The notes beneath the pieces were generated by a model. It ran no database searches. It saw only the letters and a list, made by a program, of their open reading frames with translations, and was not told the origin of the DNA. A stretch of DNA of 15,231 nt from Planctomycetota bacterium (GTDB lineage Bacteria; Planctomycetota; Planctomycetia; Pirellulales; Lacipirellulaceae): contig JAKEIB010000265.1 of the NCBI GenBank assembly GCA_022614705.1, positions 1 to 15,231 on the forward strand, given 5' to 3'. Every line of letters starts with the position of its first letter. Position 1 is the first letter of the stretch. The translations under genes were made by a program, and so were the position numbers. Shown here one piece after another: positions 1 through 6,902 of the stretch.

Positions 1-350
1 ACGATCCGTTTGTGGCGTTCGACTTGATGGTCGAGGCAGCGCGGCTGCCATTCGCTGAATTCAACGAGCGAATCGACGACAATTTTCCGACCCCGCATTT
101 ACTTAACGTTGGAATGCCAACCCCAGTCGAGGATGCCATGCGCCGTGTCCAAGAGCAAAATAAGCACGGCGCCATCGACCCAATCGAAGGCGTTGTATAT
201 CGCGTCGAGCGCAAAGACACAGTGGATTTTCTGGCGAAGTACGTTCGGCCTGATAAGCGTGACGGCATTTACCTCCCGGAAATCTCAGGCCAACCCGCCG
301 TGTGGAATTGGAAAGCATGGGAGCCAAAGTCAAGTCCCCAGACGCCCTAG
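1..350 (+). CDS. RNA ligase family protein, C-terminal fragment (5' end outside window)
   Basis: The reading frame is open from the window edge (codons from position 3) to a TAG at 348-350. A GTG at 12 is available, but the frame stays open upstream of it (DPF before VAFDLM), so this is probably the last ~115 residues of a longer protein. The fragment contains EGVVYRVE followed by VDFLAKYVRPDK. These resemble nucleotidyltransferase motif IV (EGxV) and motif V (a lysine in a hydrophobic strand) of the covalent nucleotidyltransferase superfamily, in the form seen in RNA-ligase-domain proteins. The family adenylates a lysine and seals RNA nicks or ends. The KxDG adenylation motif would lie outside the window, so activity cannot be judged. 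It converges with argJ. The family assignment rests on recalled motif similarity; another ligase-like or uncharacterised family is possible. Confidence 0.55.
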   Translation, partial: DPFVAFDLMVEAARLPFAEFNERIDDNFPTPHLLNVGMPTPVEDAMRRVQEQNKHGAIDPIEGVVYRVERKDTVDFLAKYVRPDKRDGIYLPEISGQPAVWNWKAWEPKSSPQTP

Positions 351-789
351 CCGAGCGTCGAACAATTTACCCAAGTGGCCAAAAAAAAGCTAATGAACTT
401 GGCCGCCTCTTCTGCTATGGTGGTCGAACACGATGCTGCAATCTTGGCCTGCGTCCGCTTGCAGCCCGTTCTTTGACAACACAGCAGTTTTCGAATTTGT
501 GTGTGAAAACGCATTCGCGGCATGCGCAAATTCAGCCGGTTTTGCGCGCACGTTGTCGACAACACCTCATTGATTGCCGGCGTTTCCGTCGCCGCGCTCC
601 GTGCAATACTATCGAGTTTTGCACCGATGATGTGGGACCCCTAGTGCGCGCGCAAAATGCAAACCGGTGCGCGGCAAATAGTTAGGATCATGAGCGCAGA
701 AACGCAGTGTGCAAAACCCCTGCAAACCCCGAGCGCCGGCTAGTTTTTGCGCTTTGGGCCTCGTAGCCCGTGCGATATCCGGACCGCAC
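351..789. other. Intergenic stretch without a recognised gene
   Basis: This ~440 bp lies between two converging 3' ends, the ligase-like gene and argJ. The open frames here lack recognisable motifs and look like chance frames. A perfect TTGACA occurs at 473-478, but no good -10 box follows at normal spacing. TTTTGCGCGC (540-549) and GCGCGCAAAA (648-657) form a 10-bp inverted repeat about 100 bp apart. I see no tRNA, terminator or riboswitch. Confidence 0.5.
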
Positions 790-2019
790 TCACGTGTGAT
801 AATCCGCGTTCAGCCGCACGTACTCCGCAGTGAGGTCAGTGGTCCAGAACCGCGCGCACGCTTTGCCCTCTTCGAGAATCAGCACGATGCTTGTGTTGCG
901 ATCGGCGGCAATGGATTTAGACACCGCGTCAGGACTGAAATCCACCGGCGCGCCCCGCTCGTAGAGCAACAGGCCGTTGAGGTGGAGCGTCACTTTCGAC
1001 GGATCGAATTGCACGCCCGCGTAGCCGGCCGCCGACACGATTCGGCCCCAGTTCGGATCGGCCCCGGCGATGGCCGTCTTCACCAGCGGGCTGTCGGCGA
1101 TTGTCTTACCAATCCGCAGCGCATCCTGCCGCGATCGGCAGCCATGCACCTCCACGGTGATGAGGTGCGTCGCGCCCTCGCCATCGGCCGGGATCGATTG
1201 GGCCAGGTCTTCGGACACTTCGAAAAGGGTAGTGCGGAAATCTTCGAGTCCTTTGCCGGTCAGCGGATTCGGAAATCCCCCTCCCCGCTCTGGGGAGGGG
1301 TTAGGGGAGGGGCTCGCCGCGCCGTTCGCAAGCAAAATCACCGTGTCGTTTGTGCTCATGTGGCCGTCGACGCTGATGCAGTGGAACGACTCGTCTACCG
1401 CATCGACGAGCGCCGCCTGTGCGTCTTTCACCCGCAGCGGCGCATCCGTCATGATCAGCGACAGCATCGTGCTCATGTTGGGCCCGATCATCGCCGCGCC
1501 CTTGGCGATGCCGGTGACGCGCGTCAGCGTGCCGCCGATCGAAACCTCCCGGCCGCAAAGCTTCGGTACGGTGTCGGTCGTCATGATGCCGCGAGCAGCG
1601 TTGTCGAGCGACTGTTCATCGTCGCCCAGCTCCCGGGCGGCCGCTTGAATGCCCGCCTGAATCTTGTCCATCGGCAACATCGAGCCGATAACGCCCGTCG
1701 ACATCACAAGCGCCTGCTCCGGCCGCGCGTCGACCGCTTCGGCAGCCCACGCCGCCATCTGCCGCGCATCCGCTATGCCCTGGTCGCCGGTACACGCATT
1801 GGCCACGCCCGAGTTGATCGCCACGACGCGAATCGCTTCGCTCGGCGTCCGCTCGCGATCAATCGTCACCGGCGCGGCGCACACAAGATTCTTCGTGTAA
1901 ACCGCCGCGCCGACCGCCGGCCGATCCGAAACGACGAGCGAAAGGTCCAGCTTCCCGCTGCGCTTCACGCCGCAAAAAACGCCGGCCGCACGGTAACCTT
2001 GTGGAAGTCGAAGGAGCAT
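790..2019 (-). CDS. argJ: Bifunctional glutamate N-acetyltransferase / ornithine acetyltransferase ArgJ
   Basis: ArgJ transfers the acetyl group from N-acetylornithine to glutamate, recycling acetyl in arginine synthesis; bifunctional forms also use acetyl-CoA. The 409-residue protein starts MLLRLPQGYRAAGVFCG, the usual ArgJ beginning. A 40-residue upstream extension (to 2139) is open but overlaps argC and is low in complexity, so the ATG at 2017-2019 was chosen. The self-cleavage motif is PNMSTML with Thr184 as the expected new N-terminal nucleophile; the residue before it is Ser where Ala is common. STNDTVILLANG (about 222-233) and ADPNWGRI (about 320-327) are conserved. Residues about 236-257 are a Pro/Gly-rich insert encoded by a repeat. 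No clear Shine-Dalgarno is seen. argC lies 94 nt upstream on the same strand, so co-transcription is likely. Whether the protein is mono- or bifunctional cannot be told from sequence. Confidence 0.95.
   Translation of the reverse strand: MLLRLPQGYRAAGVFCGVKRSGKLDLSLVVSDRPAVGAAVYTKNLVCAAPVTIDRERTPSEAIRVVAINSGVANACTGDQGIADARQMAAWAAEAVDARPEQALVMSTGVIGSMLPMDKIQAGIQAAARELGDDEQSLDNAARGIMTTDTVPKLCGREVSIGGTLTRVTGIAKGAAMIGPNMSTMLSLIMTDAPLRVKDAQAALVDAVDESFHCISVDGHMSTNDTVILLANGAASPSPNPSPERGGGFPNPLTGKGLEDFRTTLFEVSEDLAQSIPADGEGATHLITVEVHGCRSRQDALRIGKTIADSPLVKTAIAGADPNWGRIVSAAGYAGVQFDPSKVTLHLNGLLLYERGAPVDFSPDAVSKSIAADRNTSIVLILEEGKACARFWTTDLTAEYVRLNADYHT
1276..1312 (-). repeat. C/G-rich palindromic repeat inserted in frame within argJ
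   Basis: CCCCTCCCC (1278-1286) and GGGGAGGGG (1292-1300) form a 9-bp perfect hairpin with a 5-nt loop, and GGGGAGGGG recurs at 1304-1312. On the argJ strand it encodes PSPNPSPERGGG (residues 237-248). That peptide is typical of a dispersed repeat that I recall from many bacterial genomes. The interruption lies directly after the conserved TNDTVILLANG strand and keeps the frame. Confidence 0.8.
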
Positions 2020-2084
2020 TGCGTGGGAGAGTAAAGAGGCGAGAGGTCGGAGGTCCGGTAATTCTAAACTACGTAACAGCGAGC

Positions 2085-2097
2085 CGGGGCGTCCCCG
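2085..2097 (-). repeat. GC hairpin in the argC-argJ spacer
   Basis: CGGGG (2085-2089) and CCCCG (2093-2097) form a short hairpin with a 3-nt loop, 16 nt after the argC stop codon. The rest of the spacer (2020-2080) holds repeated GAGG/GGTC words and no gene. The hairpin has no T tract, so it is more likely a repeat remnant than an intrinsic terminator. Confidence 0.35.
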
Positions 2098-2113
2098 CCG
2101 CCGAGTTTCAGCG

Positions 2114-3124
2114 TCACAACAGCGCCGTCGTCTCATCAAACCCGTGCATCAAATTAAAATTCTGCACCGCCGCCCCGGACGCGCCTTTCACCAGGTTGTC
2201 GATCGCGCCGATAACGACAACCCGCCCGCGGACGCTGCGCACCGTGATGTCGCAGAAGTTCGTCCCGCTCACGTGCTTCGTGGCGGGCAACGCCGACGAC
2301 ACGCGGACGAACGGTTCGTTCGCGTAAAACTCCTTCAGCACACCCAGCAGCGATCCCTCGTTGAATTCGCCGGTGGGCGCCGCGTAACACGTGGAAAGAA
2401 TCCCGCGGTCCATCGGGATCAGATGCGGCGTGAATACCACGCGCACTTCCGCGTCCGCCACATCGGTAAGCACCTGATCGATCTCCGGCATGTGCCGATG
2501 CTTGCCCACGCCGTACGCCGACACGCTTTCATTACACTCGGGAAAATGCAGGTGCGATTTGGCCTCGCGCCCTGCCCCGCTCACGCCACTCTTACTGTCG
2601 ATGATGATATCGCTCGGAAGAATGGCGCCGGCTCGCAACAGTGGCGCAAGCGCCAAGATTGCCGACGTCGGGTAACACCCCGGATTCGCCACGAGCGACG
2701 CGCTTTGAATTCGCTCGCGATAAATTTCCGGCAAACCGTACACCGTTGTCGGCATTCGCTCTGGGTCCGAATGTTTCACGCCGTACCACTTCTCATACTC
2801 GGCCGCGTCGTTGAGACGATAGTCGGCGCTCAGGTCGATCACTTTCTTCCCGCGCGGCAACAGTTCCGCGACGGCCGCCGCGCTCGCCCCGTGCGGCAAA
2901 CAGCAAAACACGCAATCTGCCCGTTCCGCCACCTGGCCAGGCGAAAGATTCTCCAGCCGCAAGTCGAGCCGCCCGGAGAGTGACGGATGCACTTCGCTCA
3001 CCGGCTTCGCATCGGTTTGTCGCGTGGTGAGCGCCGTGATCTCCGCGCCAGGATGGCGCAGCAGCAGCTTCATCAGCTCGAGGGCCGAGTAACCCGAAGC
3101 GCCAAGGATCGCGACACGAATCAT
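2114..3124 (-). CDS. argC: N-acetyl-gamma-glutamyl-phosphate reductase ArgC
   Basis: ArgC reduces N-acetyl-glutamyl-5-phosphate to the semialdehyde with NADPH, the third step of arginine synthesis, in the cytoplasm. The 336-residue protein is about the normal family length. It opens with the nucleotide-binding MIRVAILGASGYSALEL; the family usually has GYTGAE there. The catalytic cysteine is Cys150 in VANPGCYPT. GKHRHMPEI (about 207-215), with its conserved His, and PHLIPMDRGIL are also present, as is the C-terminal VSGTNFCDI segment. The ATG at 3122-3124 gives the exact family N-terminus. The gene precedes argJ on the same strand, forming an argCJ pair; argB and argD are not in the window. 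It is divergent from the pseudouridine synthase gene. Confidence 0.96.
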   Translation of the reverse strand: MIRVAILGASGYSALELMKLLLRHPGAEITALTTRQTDAKPVSEVHPSLSGRLDLRLENLSPGQVAERADCVFCCLPHGASAAAVAELLPRGKKVIDLSADYRLNDAAEYEKWYGVKHSDPERMPTTVYGLPEIYRERIQSASLVANPGCYPTSAILALAPLLRAGAILPSDIIIDSKSGVSGAGREAKSHLHFPECNESVSAYGVGKHRHMPEIDQVLTDVADAEVRVVFTPHLIPMDRGILSTCYAAPTGEFNEGSLLGVLKEFYANEPFVRVSSALPATKHVSGTNFCDITVRSVRGRVVVIGAIDNLVKGASGAAVQNFNLMHGFDETTALL

Positions 3125-3272
3125 TGAGGTATTGTGCGCCGTGGGCGGCGCCCACGACAGTTTAAGTTCGTTTCAGCCGAGCCCCGCATTGTAACGACGC
3201 TACGGTCCAATCGCTATGGCGGGAAGCGTCTTGCGAAAAGGGACAGCCGCCGTTCTCATGGGGTTCGCCATC

Positions 3273-3333
3273 GTAGGTCAGGCTTTCCAGCCTGACATCC
3301 ATTCATCGAGTCAGGCTAGAAAGCCTGACCTAC
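3273..3333. repeat. Palindromic dispersed repeat, family A, copy 1
   Basis: Left arm 3273-3296 and right arm 3310-3333 are 24-bp inverted repeats with one mismatch, separated by 13 bp. Each arm is itself nearly palindromic (TCAGGCTAGAAAGCCTGA in the right arm). The same element recurs at 13331-13395. This copy ends 4 nt before the start codon of the pseudouridine synthase. It encodes nothing recognisable. Confidence 0.9.
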
Positions 3334-3337
3334 AGGC

Positions 3338-4045
3338 ATGCTCGACATTCTCTACGACTCCGGCCCGTGCCTTGTCGTCAACAAGCCGCCCGGGCTGTTG
3401 ACGCAAGCCCCGGCCGGCATCGATAGCTTGGAAGAACACGTGAAGGCGTTTTACCGCCAGCGCGAACAAAAAGAGGGCAACATCTACCTCGGCCTGCCCC
3501 ATCGGCTCGACCGGCCGGTGTCTGGTGCGATCGTCTTCGCCCGCCACGTCCGCGCCGCGCAGCGCCTGGCCTCGCAGTTCGAAAACCGCACCGTCACGAA
3601 AGTGTACTGGGCCGTTGTGGAAGGCGATGTCCGGCCCGAAGAGGGTACATGGACCGACCACTTGCACAAGCGTCATGGCATGGCCCAGTCGATCGTCGTC
3701 CCGCCCGACGACCCGCGCGGCAAGTTGGCGGTGATGCACTACCGGGTGCTGGCCCGGTTGGACGGCGTCGGTACCTGGCTTGAAGTGCAGCTCGAAACGG
3801 GCCGCACTCACCAGATTCGCGTTCAAGCCGCCTCGCGCGGCCATCCGGTTCTCGGTGATGCGCAGTACGATTCAACGCAACCCTTCGGCGAGCAATTCGA
3901 CGACGAGCGATTGTTGGCGATCGCGCTGCACGCCCGCCAGCTCGGTTTCAACCATCCGATGACGCGCGAACCGGTCAACGTCATCGCGCCAACACCGGTG
4001 GCGTGGGTGAGTTTGAACCTGCCGCGGGAGCTGTTCAAACAGTAA
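3338..4045 (+). CDS. RluA-family pseudouridine synthase (no S4 domain)
   Basis: Members convert specific uridines in rRNA or tRNA to pseudouridine. The 235-residue protein has LVVNKPPGLLTQ near its start. The catalytic motif HRLDRPVSG follows, with Asp58 as the expected nucleophile, and then LETGRTHQIRVQ and GHPVLGDAQY, all RluA hallmarks. No N-terminal S4 RNA-binding domain is present, as in E. coli RluA. The target uridine cannot be predicted. The start is forced: the frame has a TGA at 3326-3328, inside the repeat, and ATG 3338 is the first start after it. So repeat family A supplies nearly all of the sequence where a ribosome-binding site would be, and no Shine-Dalgarno is visible. The gene is plus-strand, divergent from argC, and followed 91 nt later by a toxin-antitoxin pair. 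Confidence 0.93.
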   Translation: MLDILYDSGPCLVVNKPPGLLTQAPAGIDSLEEHVKAFYRQREQKEGNIYLGLPHRLDRPVSGAIVFARHVRAAQRLASQFENRTVTKVYWAVVEGDVRPEEGTWTDHLHKRHGMAQSIVVPPDDPRGKLAVMHYRVLARLDGVGTWLEVQLETGRTHQIRVQAASRGHPVLGDAQYDSTQPFGEQFDDERLLAIALHARQLGFNHPMTREPVNVIAPTPVAWVSLNLPRELFKQ

Positions 4046-4116
4046 GCGCGCACCCAGAGACCGTAGCGAGTGCCGCGAGTCCTATCTTGCAAGAAGCCGT
4101 TGCAGCGAGTTCAAAA

Positions 4117-4138
4117 CTGGCTAGAATCTGGCCAGAAT
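4117..4138 (+). promoter_or_regulatory. Possible operator at the toxin-antitoxin start
   Basis: TGGCTAGAAT (4118-4127) is repeated as TGGCCAGAAT (4129-4138), with one mismatch. CTGGC (4117-4121) and GCCAG (4131-4135) also form a small inverted repeat. The second copy runs into the toxin start codon. Toxin-antitoxin pairs are usually repressed by their own complex binding such repeats, so this is a plausible operator by position only. A TATAAT at 4148-4153 lies just inside the gene and lacks a good -35. Confidence 0.22.
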
Positions 4139-4427
4139 GCGATATAGTATAATATTATCGCCGGAAGCCGTGGAAGACCTCAAGGAGTTGCGGGCCAACG
4201 TTCGGGCGCAGGTCGTCGCTGGCATCGAGACCCATCTCCGGCATGAGCCGACCAAGTTGTCCAAAAGCCGAATCAAGCGGCTGCGCGGTCTTACCCGGCC
4301 GCAATATAGACTGCGTGTGAATGACGTGCGCGTTTACTACGATGTTGCAAAGAATATCGTCGAGATTTTAGCCATCCTTGAAAAATCAACGTCTGAACAA
4401 TGGCTTGAGAGACACGGGGAACGATGA
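4137..4427 (+). CDS. RelE/ParE-family toxin
   Basis: The 96-residue protein begins MRYSIILSPEAVEDL and carries RIKRLRGLTRPQYRLRVNDV followed by RVYYDV. This is the basic beta-sheet core of RelE/ParE-superfamily toxins. RelE-type members cut mRNA on the ribosome, while ParE-type members attack gyrase; sequence alone does not decide which applies here. The family start (M-x-Y near the first strand) supports the ATG at 4137. The stop TGA overlaps the antitoxin ATG (ATGA at 4424-4427), so translation is probably coupled. Here the toxin comes first, the reverse of the more usual antitoxin-toxin order. The gene is somewhat AT-richer at its 5' end than its neighbours, in keeping with acquired DNA. 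Confidence 0.85.
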   Translation: MRYSIILSPEAVEDLKELRANVRAQVVAGIETHLRHEPTKLSKSRIKRLRGLTRPQYRLRVNDVRVYYDVAKNIVEILAILEKSTSEQWLERHGER

Positions 4428-4666
4428 AGACAGTAAGTTTGACCGACATGAAGGACGATCTGTCGAGATATCTTCGCTTAGCGGAGAAGGAAGAGATCGT
4501 CATTACGCGTCACGGCAAACCGGCTGGCGTTTTAGTTGGGTTCGCCTCGGAGGACGAGTGGTTTGACTATCGACTGGAAAACGATCCTCGTTTTCTAAAG
4601 CGAATCGCCCGGGCGCGACAGAGCTTGCAGCAGGGCAAAGGAGTGCGACTGGAGGACATTCGTTGA
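4424..4666 (+). CDS. Phd/YefM-type antitoxin
   Basis: The 80-residue protein has the Phd/YefM layout: an N-terminal fold (MKTVSLTDMKDDLSRYLRLA) leading to EEIVITRHGKPAGVLVGF, the conserved core of this antitoxin family. A charged C-terminal tail (about residues 45-80) would bind and neutralise the toxin. Members also bind DNA through the N-terminal part and repress their own operon. The gene overlaps the toxin by 4 nt, which fixes the start. It converges on the FmdB-type gene, with 34 nt between the two stops. Confidence 0.88.
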   Translation: MKTVSLTDMKDDLSRYLRLAEKEEIVITRHGKPAGVLVGFASEDEWFDYRLENDPRFLKRIARARQSLQQGKGVRLEDIR

Positions 4667-4669
4667 TGC

Positions 4670-4692
4670 TGGTAGCGGGTGACTTGCTACCA
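4670..4692. repeat. Hairpin between converging genes
   Basis: TGGTAGC (4670-4676) and GCTACCA (4686-4692) are perfect 7-bp arms with a 9-nt loop. It begins 3 nt after the antitoxin stop and ends 8 nt before the fmdB-type stop on the other strand. There is no T tract on either side, so it could be a weak bidirectional terminator or another boundary repeat. Confidence 0.4.
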
Positions 4693-4700
4693 CGACGTAA

Positions 4701-5033
4701 TCAGTCCGACTTCGAGCGCTTCTTCTTTTCCGGCTTTACAGCCGGCTTCGATTCAGACGACGACTTGCCGTCTGACTTCGACTCGCTCTTCGTGTCGCCT
4801 TTCGACTCGCTCGCCGGCTTGTCCTTCTCCGCACCCTTCTTGTATGACTCGCTGCGATAATCGGTCTGATAGAAACCCGAGCCTTTGAACACGACGGCCG
4901 CCCCAGTACCGAACAGGCGCCGCAGCTTCGGCTTATCACAGTCGGGGCATTTCTTCTTCACCGGTTCGGAGATTGACTGGAACAGCTCGAACGTGTGTCC
5001 GCAGGCGTCGCATTCGTAATCGTAAGTGGGCAT
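4701..5033 (-). CDS. FmdB-family zinc-ribbon protein
   Basis: The 110-residue protein starts MPTYDYECDACGHTFE, the typical FmdB opening. Two CxxC pairs, Cys8/Cys11 and Cys29/Cys32, would hold one zinc ion. LRRLFGTGAAVVFKGSGFYQ (about 37-56) is also conserved. Residues about 66-110 are a low-complexity Lys/Ser/Glu/Asp tail with repeated KSESK-like units, probably disordered. The family name comes from a presumed regulator of formamidase genes, but the role of most members is unknown. It is the last minus-strand gene of the dnaJ-grpE group, 100 nt after grpE, so it may be co-transcribed. Confidence 0.9.
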   Translation of the reverse strand: MPTYDYECDACGHTFELFQSISEPVKKKCPDCDKPKLRRLFGTGAAVVFKGSGFYQTDYRSESYKKGAEKDKPASESKGDTKSESKSDGKSSSESKPAVKPEKKKRSKSD

Positions 5034-5093
5034 ATGTAAAAGCAGGGAGCGTGGAGCAAGGAGCTGGGAGTAAAATACGTAAGGAAACTAGCC

Positions 5094-5110
5094 GCGAGCC
5101 TACGGCTCGC
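5094..5110 (-). repeat. Hairpin repeat in the grpE-fmdB spacer
   Basis: GCGAGCC (5094-5100) and GGCTCGC (5104-5110) are perfect 7-bp arms with a 3-nt loop, 23 nt after the grpE stop. The neighbouring stretch 5041-5070 is purine-rich with repeated GGAGC words. It looks like another short dispersed repeat; no T tract follows. Confidence 0.5.
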
Positions 5111-5133
5111 CGGTTGGCCGCATGCGAACGCGC

Positions 5134-5646
5134 CTATCCGGCCGCCGGTCCGCTGGAAACGATCACCTGCGCCGGGCGCACCACGCGGTCGTGAAGTTTG
5201 TAACCGGTCTGCGTGACCATCATGACGTGGTTCGCCGGCACGTCGGCCGATGGCTGCTGCAGAATGGCCTCGTGAAAATGCGGGTCGAACGGCTCGCCCT
5301 CGGGCGAAATCTGCTCGCACTCGTGCCGCGTGAGAATCGTTTCCAACTGCTGCCGCACGAGCCGGAAACCAGCCAACAAGTTTTCTGCCTCGCCCGCCTT
5401 CTCGGCCGCCTCAATTGCCCGCTGAATATTATCGAGCACCGGCAACAATTCGCGCAACACAGGCAGCGCCGCGTAACGTCGCTCTTCTGCAATCTCGCGC
5501 GACGTGCGATTGCGCAAGTTCTGCATCTCGGCCTGCAGCCGCAGTGAGCGATCGTTCGCCGCCGCCAGCTCGCCGGCTAATTGATCGGTGTCGGAAAGCG
5601 CCTCGGCACTAACGTCGGCGTTCATTTCGTTCTCGTCTGATTCCAT
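5134..5646 (-). CDS. grpE: GrpE, nucleotide exchange factor of DnaK
   Basis: GrpE releases ADP from DnaK so the chaperone can bind new substrate. The 170-residue protein has an acidic N-terminus, then a long coiled coil (about residues 25-60) with the conserved AEMQNLRNRTSREI. PVLDNIQRAIEA follows, and the C-terminal beta domain has the hallmark FDPHFHEAI and GYKLHDRVVRPAQVIVS. A TTG at 5668-5670 would add 8 residues, but that region lies in a repeat element, so ATG 5644-5646 was chosen. The gene is 92 nt downstream of dnaJ on the same strand, as expected for a co-chaperone unit. dnaK is not in the window. Confidence 0.95.
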   Translation of the reverse strand: MESDENEMNADVSAEALSDTDQLAGELAAANDRSLRLQAEMQNLRNRTSREIAEERRYAALPVLRELLPVLDNIQRAIEAAEKAGEAENLLAGFRLVRQQLETILTRHECEQISPEGEPFDPHFHEAILQQPSADVPANHVMMVTQTGYKLHDRVVRPAQVIVSSGPAAG

Positions 5647-5669
5647 GTTGATCCCACATTTCTGTTTCA

Positions 5670-5735
5670 ACCACAGATCGCGCGGCTGATTCGGACAACT
5701 TATTGTCTATCCGTCGCGTCCGCGCAATCCGCGGT
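5670..5735. repeat. Palindromic repeat in the dnaJ-grpE spacer
   Basis: ACCACAGATCGCGCGG (5670-5685) and CCGCGCAATCCGCGGT (5720-5735) are 16-bp inverted ends with 3 mismatches. The element fills most of the 92-nt spacer, starting 3 nt after the dnaJ stop on that strand. It resembles a dispersed 'AACCACAGAT' type of repeat that I recall from many genomes; that link is memory, not a search. Confidence 0.65.
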
Positions 5736-5738
5736 CAA

Positions 5739-6878
5739 CTATTCCGTTGCTTTCGTTTCCGTCTCGCCCTCATCCGCCATGAAATACTCCTTTAACTTCG
5801 CGAAGAAGCTCTTCCGCTCGGGCGCGACGTGCTTGTGCTCCAGCTCCGCTAATTCTCGTAGCAAAGTCTGTTCCTCTTTGCTGAGCTTTTTCGGGACTTC
5901 AATCGCGACTTGAACCAAAAGGTCGCCTAAGCCCCGCCGTCGCGGGTCGGGCATCCCTTTGCCGCCCAGCTTGAAAACGGTCCCCGATTGCGTGCCGGCT
6001 GGCACTTCCAACTCGCCGCGGCCTTCCAGCGTGGGAACTTCGAGCGTCGTGCCCAACGCCGCCTGGGCGAACGTGATCGGCACGCGGCACACCAGGTTCT
6101 GCCCGTCGCGCTCGAACAGCGGATGCGGCAACACGCTGATGAAGCAGTAGCAATCGCCCGGCGGCCCGCCCGCGGGGCTCGGCTCGCCTTCGCCGGCGAT
6201 CCGCACGCGCATCTCATCATCGACGCCGGCTGGAATCTGCACTTCCGTGACGACCTTCCGCAGCGTCTGCCCGCTGCCGCGGCAGCTCGGGCACGGCTGC
6301 TTCACCGTCGATCCTTCACCATGACACGCGGGACACGTGGTTTGAATCCGTACGATGCCGGCGGCCTGGATCACGCGCCCCTGCCCGCGGCAATAGTTGC
6401 ACACTTCGCGCCGGCTGCCCGGCGCGGCGCCTGAGCCCTCGCAACGTTCACACCGCTCGTGCCGCTTGAACTCGACCTTCTTCGTGACGCCGCTGGCCGC
6501 TTCCTTGAGCGTCAGCGTCACGTCGCAGCGAACGTCGCGACCCTTATGCGGCCGGTTGCGTCCCCGGCCGCCGAACAGGTCGCCGAAGATGTCGCCGAAC
6601 GCGGAGAAAATGTCCTCGACGTCGGTGAAGTGATGCGCGCCTCCCGCGCCGTTCAGGCCGGCGTGGCCGTAGCGATCGTAACGCGCCCGCTTGTCCGGGT
6701 CATTGAGCACCTCGAAGGCCTCGGCCGCCTCCTTGAAGCGTTCAATGGCCTCTTGATCGCCCGGATTCTTGTCCGGGTGAAACTTCACGGCCAGCTTGCG
6801 ATATGCCCCCGCGATCTCGCCGTTCGAGGCGGACCGCTGGATGCCAAGCACTTCATAATAATCGCGCTGCCGGGACAT
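5739..6878 (-). CDS. dnaJ: DnaJ (Hsp40), type I co-chaperone
   Basis: DnaJ delivers unfolded proteins to DnaK and stimulates its ATPase. The 379-residue protein has an N-terminal J domain (about 6-70) with HPD at 34-36, then a rather short Gly/Phe linker (about 71-108). The zinc-binding domain has four CxxCxGxG repeats: Cys143/146, Cys160/163, Cys182/185 and Cys196/199. Two C-terminal substrate-binding domains follow (FERDGQNLVC, LGTTLEVPTLEG, LGGKGMPDP). ATG 6876-6878 gives the standard MSRQRDYYEVLG start; a TTG three codons earlier is less likely. No CIRCE operator is visible upstream. grpE follows after a repeat-filled spacer. Confidence 0.97.
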   Translation of the reverse strand: MSRQRDYYEVLGIQRSASNGEIAGAYRKLAVKFHPDKNPGDQEAIERFKEAAEAFEVLNDPDKRARYDRYGHAGLNGAGGAHHFTDVEDIFSAFGDIFGDLFGGRGRNRPHKGRDVRCDVTLTLKEAASGVTKKVEFKRHERCERCEGSGAAPGSRREVCNYCRGQGRVIQAAGIVRIQTTCPACHGEGSTVKQPCPSCRGSGQTLRKVVTEVQIPAGVDDEMRVRIAGEGEPSPAGGPPGDCYCFISVLPHPLFERDGQNLVCRVPITFAQAALGTTLEVPTLEGRGELEVPAGTQSGTVFKLGGKGMPDPRRRGLGDLLVQVAIEVPKKLSKEEQTLLRELAELEHKHVAPERKSFFAKLKEYFMADEGETETKATE

Positions 6879-6902
6879 GGATTTCAACTCATCTACTCGC
6901 GT

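Noticed and set aside
473..501. Promoter with perfect TTGACA at 473-478
   Set aside because: No acceptable -10 box at 16-18 nt spacing and no gene starts downstream on that strand.
709..2034. Long plus-strand open frame (441 codons) opposite argJ
   Set aside because: Arg/His-rich composition and full overlap with argJ mark it as a shadow frame.
2017..2139. A 40-residue N-terminal extension of ArgJ starting at 2139
   Set aside because: It overlaps the argC end, is Arg-rich and repeat-encoded, and the known ArgJ N-terminus matches the ATG at 2017-2019.
3216..3401. Short plus-strand frame upstream of the pseudouridine synthase
   Set aside because: It is formed mostly by the palindromic repeat and overlaps the real gene in another frame.
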